NCBI GenBank assembly: GCA_044375555.1
Contig: JBILML010000011.1
Span: forward strand, 6,829 to 70,828
Length of the DNA stretch: 64,000 nucleotides
DNA from: UBA967 sp044375555
GTDB taxonomy: Bacteria > Verrucomicrobiota > Verrucomicrobiia > Chthoniobacterales > Terrimicrobiaceae
Direction of reading: 5' to 3'
In this document: one piece after another, positions 60,469-64,000 of the stretch
Layout: each line of letters starts with the position of its first letter
Position numbering within the stretch: the stretch's first letter is position 1
Position numbers and translations under genes: made by a program
Notes under the pieces: generated by a model
Database searches by the model: none
Told to the model about the DNA's origin: nothing
What the model saw: the letters and a program-made list of their open reading frames with translations, nothing else

Positions 60469-61650
60469 TTAGGCGGCGGCTGCGACGACTTTCTTTGCGG
60501 CGTCGGCGATATCGGTGGCGGTGGTGAGTTCGAGGCCGGACTCGGCGAGGAGTTTGCGGCCGGCATCGACATTGGTTCCCTCGAGGCGGACGACGAGGGG
60601 GATGGGGAGGCTGACGGCTTTCGAGGCGTTGATGATGCCTTGGGCGATGATGTCGCACTTCATGATGCCGCCGAAAATATTCACGAGGATCGCTTTCACC
60701 TTTTTATCCGAGATGAGGATTTTGAAAGCCTCGGTGACTTGTTGCTCGTTGGCTCCGCCGCCGACATCGAGGAAGTTCGCGGGTTCGCCGCCGCAGTGTT
60801 TGATGATGTCCATTGTGGCCATGGCGAGGCCGGCGCCGTTCACGAGGCAGGCGATGTTTCCGTCGAGGCCGATGTAATTGAGGTTCGACTTCGAGGCTTC
60901 GACTTCGCGGGGGTCCTCCTCTGCGGTGTCGCGGTAGGCAAGGATGTCGGGGTGGCGGAAGAGGGCGTTGTCGTCGAAGTTGAACTTCGCATCGAGCGCG
61001 CGGATGTCGCCGGATTTGGTGATGACGAGCGGGTTGACCTCCACCATCGAGCAATCGCAAGCGATGAAGAGGCGGTAGAGATTTTCAAACAGCGCACAGG
61101 CGGGCTTGAGGAGCGTGGCGGGAATGCCGAGGAGCTTCGCGAGTTTGCGCGACTGGTAAGCTTGGAGGCCGAGGAGGGGGTCGATCGCGATGTGGTGGAT
61201 TTTTTCGGGGGTCTTTTCGGCGACGGCTTCAATGTCCATGCCGCCTTCGGTGCTGGCGACCACGACTGGTGCGGAAGTCGCGCGGTCGATGAGGATCGCG
61301 ATGTAGAGTTCCTTTTCGATCTCGACGGACTCAGCGATGAGGACCTTGCGAACGAGGCGTCCATCCGCGCCGGTCTGGTGGGTGACGAGGGTTTGGCCGA
61401 GCATTTTCGAGGCGAGGTCGCGGGCTTCGGCGGGGGTTTTGCAAAGATGGACACCGCCCTTGAAGCCGTTTTTAAACGAACCCTTGCCGCGGCCGCCGGC
61501 GTGGACCTGGGCTTTGACGACGAGATTTTTTCCCGAGAGGGAGGTGGCGATTTTCTCGGCTTCCTCCGGAGTGGAGGCGACGCCGCCGGAGCTGTTGGCG
61601 ACGCCGTATTTATCGAGGAGTTCTTTGGCTTGGTATTCGTGGATGTTCAT
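60469..61650 (-). CDS. sucC: Succinyl-CoA ligase subunit beta
   Basis: A 393-aa ATP-grasp protein: MNIHEYQAKELLDKYG, VVKAQVHAGGRGKGSFKNG, VEVNPLVITKSGDIRALDAK, NFLDVGGGANEQQV and ILVNIFGGIMKCDIIAQGI, all standard for SucC. It forms the enzyme with SucD. Promoter at 61671-61700. Upstream lies the tandem structured repeat. Confidence 0.97.
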   Translation of the reverse strand: MNIHEYQAKELLDKYGVANSSGGVASTPEEAEKIATSLSGKNLVVKAQVHAGGRGKGSFKNGFKGGVHLCKTPAEARDLASKMLGQTLVTHQTGADGRLVRKVLIAESVEIEKELYIAILIDRATSAPVVVASTEGGMDIEAVAEKTPEKIHHIAIDPLLGLQAYQSRKLAKLLGIPATLLKPACALFENLYRLFIACDCSMVEVNPLVITKSGDIRALDAKFNFDDNALFRHPDILAYRDTAEEDPREVEASKSNLNYIGLDGNIACLVNGAGLAMATMDIIKHCGGEPANFLDVGGGANEQQVTEAFKILISDKKVKAILVNIFGGIMKCDIIAQGIINASKAVSLPIPLVVRLEGTNVDAGRKLLAESGLELTTATDIADAAKKVVAAAA

Positions 61651-61670
61651 CAGGTGGTGAAAAGGGCGGT

Positions 61671-61700
61671 GTTATAGCGGCGGTGCGGGAAGAGTAGCAA
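61671..61700 (-). promoter_or_regulatory. sigma70-type promoter of sucCD
   Basis: On the minus strand TTGCTA (61700-61695), 18-bp spacer, TATAAC (61676-61671), ending 21 bp before the sucC ATG at 61650. Good agreement with a housekeeping promoter. Confidence 0.6.
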
Positions 61701-61743
61701 TCCCTCATTCGGAAAAAAGACGCGGGGTGCGGTGGCGAGAAAG

Positions 61744-61901
61744 GTGGTTGAATATTTTTTGAAAAAATATCTTGCGCCGAGCAGAGATGTTGTTACTTTG
61801 ATCTCGTTCTGGGGGGAACAGAAGCCCGTTGTAGCTATCGCTGCGACGGGCTTCAACTTTTCTGGGGTGCGTGGTTTTTCAAGTTTCCCGCGGAGGATTT
61901 C
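61744..61901. repeat. Tandem structured repeat, copy 1
   Basis: About 158 bp, roughly 90% alike to 62004-62162. It contains ATATTTTTT-G-AAAAAATAT and a long hairpin of 9 + 5 pairs around TATC (GAAGCCCGT-T-GTAGC-TATC-GCTGC-G-ACGGGCTTC, about 61820-61853) followed by AACTTTT. The part nearest 61890 is similar to the last ~12 codons of murJ. The rest of 61651-62118 carries no gene. Confidence 0.75.
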
Positions 61902-62003
61902 ATTGGCCTCGATCGGATCGAATTCGGCCTTTATTTTCAATTCGCAATCAAACCCTCGAAAAAATTCGTTTTATAAAAAACGATTTGGAAGGCTTTTACG
62001 TGG

Positions 62004-62162
62004 CGGTTGAATTTTTTTTGAAAAAATATCTTGTGCCGGGCGGGGGTGTTGTTACTTTGGTCTCGTTCTGGGGGGAACAGAAGCCCGTTGTAGCTATCGC
62101 TGCGACGGGCTTCAACTTTTACCGGGTGCGTGGTTTTCCAAGTTTGCGACGGAGGATTTCCA
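62004..62162. repeat. Tandem structured repeat, copy 2 (overlaps murJ 3' end)
   Basis: Second copy with the same hairpin at about 62080-62113, just after the murJ stop (62119). It may terminate murJ. The repeat covers the last ~14 codons of murJ and ~115 bp beyond. Confidence 0.75.
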
Positions 62163-63714
62163 GCAGGAAGTGAGTTTCGTCGAGTCGCAGAATGAGACAG
62201 GTGAGGAGATAGGCAGCGACTGCCACGGATATCGTCGCGAGGACGCTGACCACGCGCCAAGGGAAGGACTCGGAAGGCAGCAATCCAGGGAGGTAGGAAT
62301 TTCCAGCGATGCAGACGAGGGCGATCGGCACTGCGGCGATGGCGCAGCGCGCGAGCGTGGCGAAAAATTTCAAGCTATCGAGCGTTTGCGCAGCAGGCCT
62401 CATCAGCAAATAGAGCGCGGCGAAATTCAGTGTGGCGCAGATCGTGGTGGAGAGTGCGAGGCCGGTGTGTCCCATCCCGAGGTGGAACATGAAGTAGTTA
62501 TTCAAGGCGATATTCAAGGCCACGGAGCCGAAGCTCACGAGCATGGGGGTCCATTTCCGATTGATCGCGTAGAAAGCCGGGGAAAGGACCTTGATGCAGG
62601 AGTAGGCGACGAGGCCGATGGCGTAAAATTGGAGGGCGAGTGCGGTCTGGAGCGTGTCCTGGCTGGTGAAATGACCGTGTTCGTAAACAAGTCCAATGAC
62701 TGGACCGGCCATGAACCAGAGCCCGACAGCAGATGGGAGGGTCAAAAAAACGGCCAACCGCATGGCACGGCCTAGGGTGGGGCCAAAGCGGGAGGTGTCG
62801 GTGTCGGCGGCGATTCGTGAAATGACGGGCAGGGTGATGGTGGCGACGGCGACCCCGAAGACACCGATCGGAAGCTGCATGAGGCGGAAGGCGCTATTGA
62901 GCCAGGTGACGGCCTCGGCGCCGGCGTAGGAGGCGAAGCGGGAATTCACCAGCACATTGATCTGCACGGCGCTGGCGGCGATGACCGATGGCACCATGAG
63001 AGTGAGGATTTTTTGGATGCCCGAGTCGTTCCAATGGAAATCCGCAACAAATCGATATCCGGCCTTCCGCAGGCTGGGAATCTGGATGGCGAGCTGAAGG
63101 AACCCGCCGACAAGCGTTCCGATCGCGAGACCGATGAGGGCTTCGCGGCCGAATCGGGGATCGATGATCCAACCACAAACGACACCGCCGAGGATGGAGC
63201 CGATATTGAAGAAACTGGATGCCAGTGCGGGGGCGGTAAAAATCTGGCGCGAGTTCAGCAGGCCCATCACCAGCGCCGCCAGCGATACCAGCAGGATGAA
63301 GGGATACATGATGCGAGTGAGCAGGATCGTAAATCCCACATCAGCGGCTTCGAATCCGGGGGCGAGCAGGTGAACGAGCGGTTCCGCGAATACGATTCCC
63401 AGAAGGCTGACGAGGCTCATGAACAGGGCGGCCAGCGTGAGCATTTTCGAAGCCAGAGCCCATGCAGAGTCCTCGCCTTCCTTTTCAATCTTCTGGGAAA
63501 AAACAGTGATGAATGCTGTCGAAAGCGCGCCCTCGGCGAAGAGGTCGCGCAGGAGATTCGGAAGGCGAAAGGCGATCAGGAAGAGCCCCATCGCGGCGGT
63601 GCCGAAAATGGCGTTGAAAAGGACTTCGCGAACGAGGCCCAGAACGCGGCTGAGCATGATGGCAGCGGCGATGATGCCGCTGGCTTTGGTGTTGAGGCGT
63701 TTTCCGTCGTTCAT
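62119..63714 (-). CDS. murJ: Lipid II flippase MurJ
   Basis: A 531-aa membrane protein with 14 helices of the MVF/MOP family. N-terminal SGIIAAAIMLSRVLGLVREVL, FRLPNLLRDLFAEGALSTAF and later GVAVATITLPVISR and the C-terminal lipid-facing helices fit MurJ, which moves lipid II across the inner membrane. Its start overlaps the upstream Sua5-type gene by 4 bp (ATGA). The stop is followed at once by the hairpin of structured repeat copy 2. Confidence 0.95.
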   Translation of the reverse strand: MNDGKRLNTKASGIIAAAIMLSRVLGLVREVLFNAIFGTAAMGLFLIAFRLPNLLRDLFAEGALSTAFITVFSQKIEKEGEDSAWALASKMLTLAALFMSLVSLLGIVFAEPLVHLLAPGFEAADVGFTILLTRIMYPFILLVSLAALVMGLLNSRQIFTAPALASSFFNIGSILGGVVCGWIIDPRFGREALIGLAIGTLVGGFLQLAIQIPSLRKAGYRFVADFHWNDSGIQKILTLMVPSVIAASAVQINVLVNSRFASYAGAEAVTWLNSAFRLMQLPIGVFGVAVATITLPVISRIAADTDTSRFGPTLGRAMRLAVFLTLPSAVGLWFMAGPVIGLVYEHGHFTSQDTLQTALALQFYAIGLVAYSCIKVLSPAFYAINRKWTPMLVSFGSVALNIALNNYFMFHLGMGHTGLALSTTICATLNFAALYLLMRPAAQTLDSLKFFATLARCAIAAVPIALVCIAGNSYLPGLLPSESFPWRVVSVLATISVAVAAYLLTCLILRLDETHFLLEILRRKLGKPRTR

Positions 63715-64000
63715 CGCGCGGCGGCCTTGCGGAGGCGTTCCATGATGGCGGCACCGATGCCGGATTCGGGAATTTCCTCGGCGACGATGAGGTCCAGGCC
63801 GGCCTCGTCGAGGCGGCGCATGGCACCGTAGAGATTCGCGGCGGCTTCGCGCAGGTCGGATGTCGCGCTGAGAATTTCGGTTTGAGCGAACCCTTCGCGC
63901 GGTGCGCTGAAGGCCAGAAGGCCGGTTTTTTTGGAGCGCGGAGCGGGATTTTTTTCCAGCACAAGCGGAGTGCGCGGAGCGTAGTGGCTTTTCAATCCGC
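63711..64000 (-). CDS. Threonylcarbamoyl-AMP synthase (Sua5-type), C-terminal part
   Basis: Open to the window end; only the last ~95 codons are visible. The typical Sua5 C-terminal domain shows GLKSHYAPRTPLVLE, then the DLREAAANLYGAMRRLDEAGL segment ending ESGIGAAIMERLRKAAA. Sua5/TsaC makes the threonylcarbamoyl-AMP for tRNA t6A37. ATGA overlap with murJ. Confidence 0.85.
   Translation of the reverse strand, partial: GLKSHYAPRTPLVLEKNPAPRSKKTGLLAFSAPREGFAQTEILSATSDLREAAANLYGAMRRLDEAGLDLIVAEEIPESGIGAAIMERLRKAAAR

Noticed and set aside
59647..61677. 676-codon open frame on the plus strand
   Set aside because: It is antisense to sucC and sucD, which are certain; its protein is Gly/Asp/Val-rich without any domain. 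Long antisense frames are common in this GC-rich DNA.
61732..62173. Two overlapping ~100-codon frames with the same peptide
   Set aside because: They arise from the two copies of the structured repeat and its hairpin; no start signal or family.

Overview
The window looks like a stretch of a Verrucomicrobiota chromosome. The evidence is GC-rich DNA with frequent GTG starts and weak Shine-Dalgarno sites, a giant autotransporter-repeat protein with a PEP-CTERM tail, a type II-style pseudopilin of the kind abundant in this phylum, a LacI regulator with the phylum's typical helix-turn-helix, and many glycoside hydrolases. A family such as Terrimicrobiaceae or Chthoniobacterales would fit, but this is inference; there is no rRNA in the window.

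Layout. 1-13.5 kb is mostly core or housekeeping: an AttH/CrtC-like lipocalin gene (cut by the window start) with a C39-like peptidase, a divergent ketosynthase with Ser in place of the catalytic Cys, an isolated rplK, peroxiredoxin, DUF2062, P-II, uppP, two small Cys-rich exported proteins, an ABC-F ATPase, an M29-like aminopeptidase, a membrane glycosyltransferase coupled to a PAP2 phosphatase, and a rhodanese/MauE pair. 13.5-18.1 kb is accessory DNA: a pyruvate/indolepyruvate-type decarboxylase, an IS110-family transposase with a structured non-coding flank, and several families of short palindromic dispersed repeats.

18.1-41.2 kb is carbohydrate-related. A GDSL esterase, an SSS sugar symporter and a GH36 alpha-galactosidase, all on the minus strand, look like one ancestral group. 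They are split by a 17.8-kb segment bounded by 176-bp direct repeats of the GH36 gene's 3' end. Inside that segment sit a cytoplasmic GH31, a clan GH-A hydrolase, a secreted esterase with a pseudopilin, a LacI regulator, a GH71/99-like lipoprotein, a GPH symporter, a CBM35-GH87-like lipoprotein, a TPR protein and the PEP-CTERM repeat protein. Four TTTACRTAAA palindromes lie in front of these genes. I read this as an alpha-1,3-glucan (for example fungal wall glucan) utilisation locus: surface lipoprotein glucanases, oligosaccharide uptake by the GPH carrier, and intracellular GH31 hydrolysis.

41.3-64 kb is core again: a fused LMW-phosphatase/GlyA protein, a small gene coupled to a nucleotidyltransferase-fold gene, selO, an M20 dipeptidase, smc (with a palindromic repeat inserted in frame in its hinge), tRNA-Gly(GCC), an addB/addA-type recombination nuclease pair, DUF2071, TIGR03643 with a photolyase-like protein whose domain order is reversed, sucCD, a tandem structured repeat, murJ, and the 3' end of a sua5/tsaC-type gene cut by the window end.
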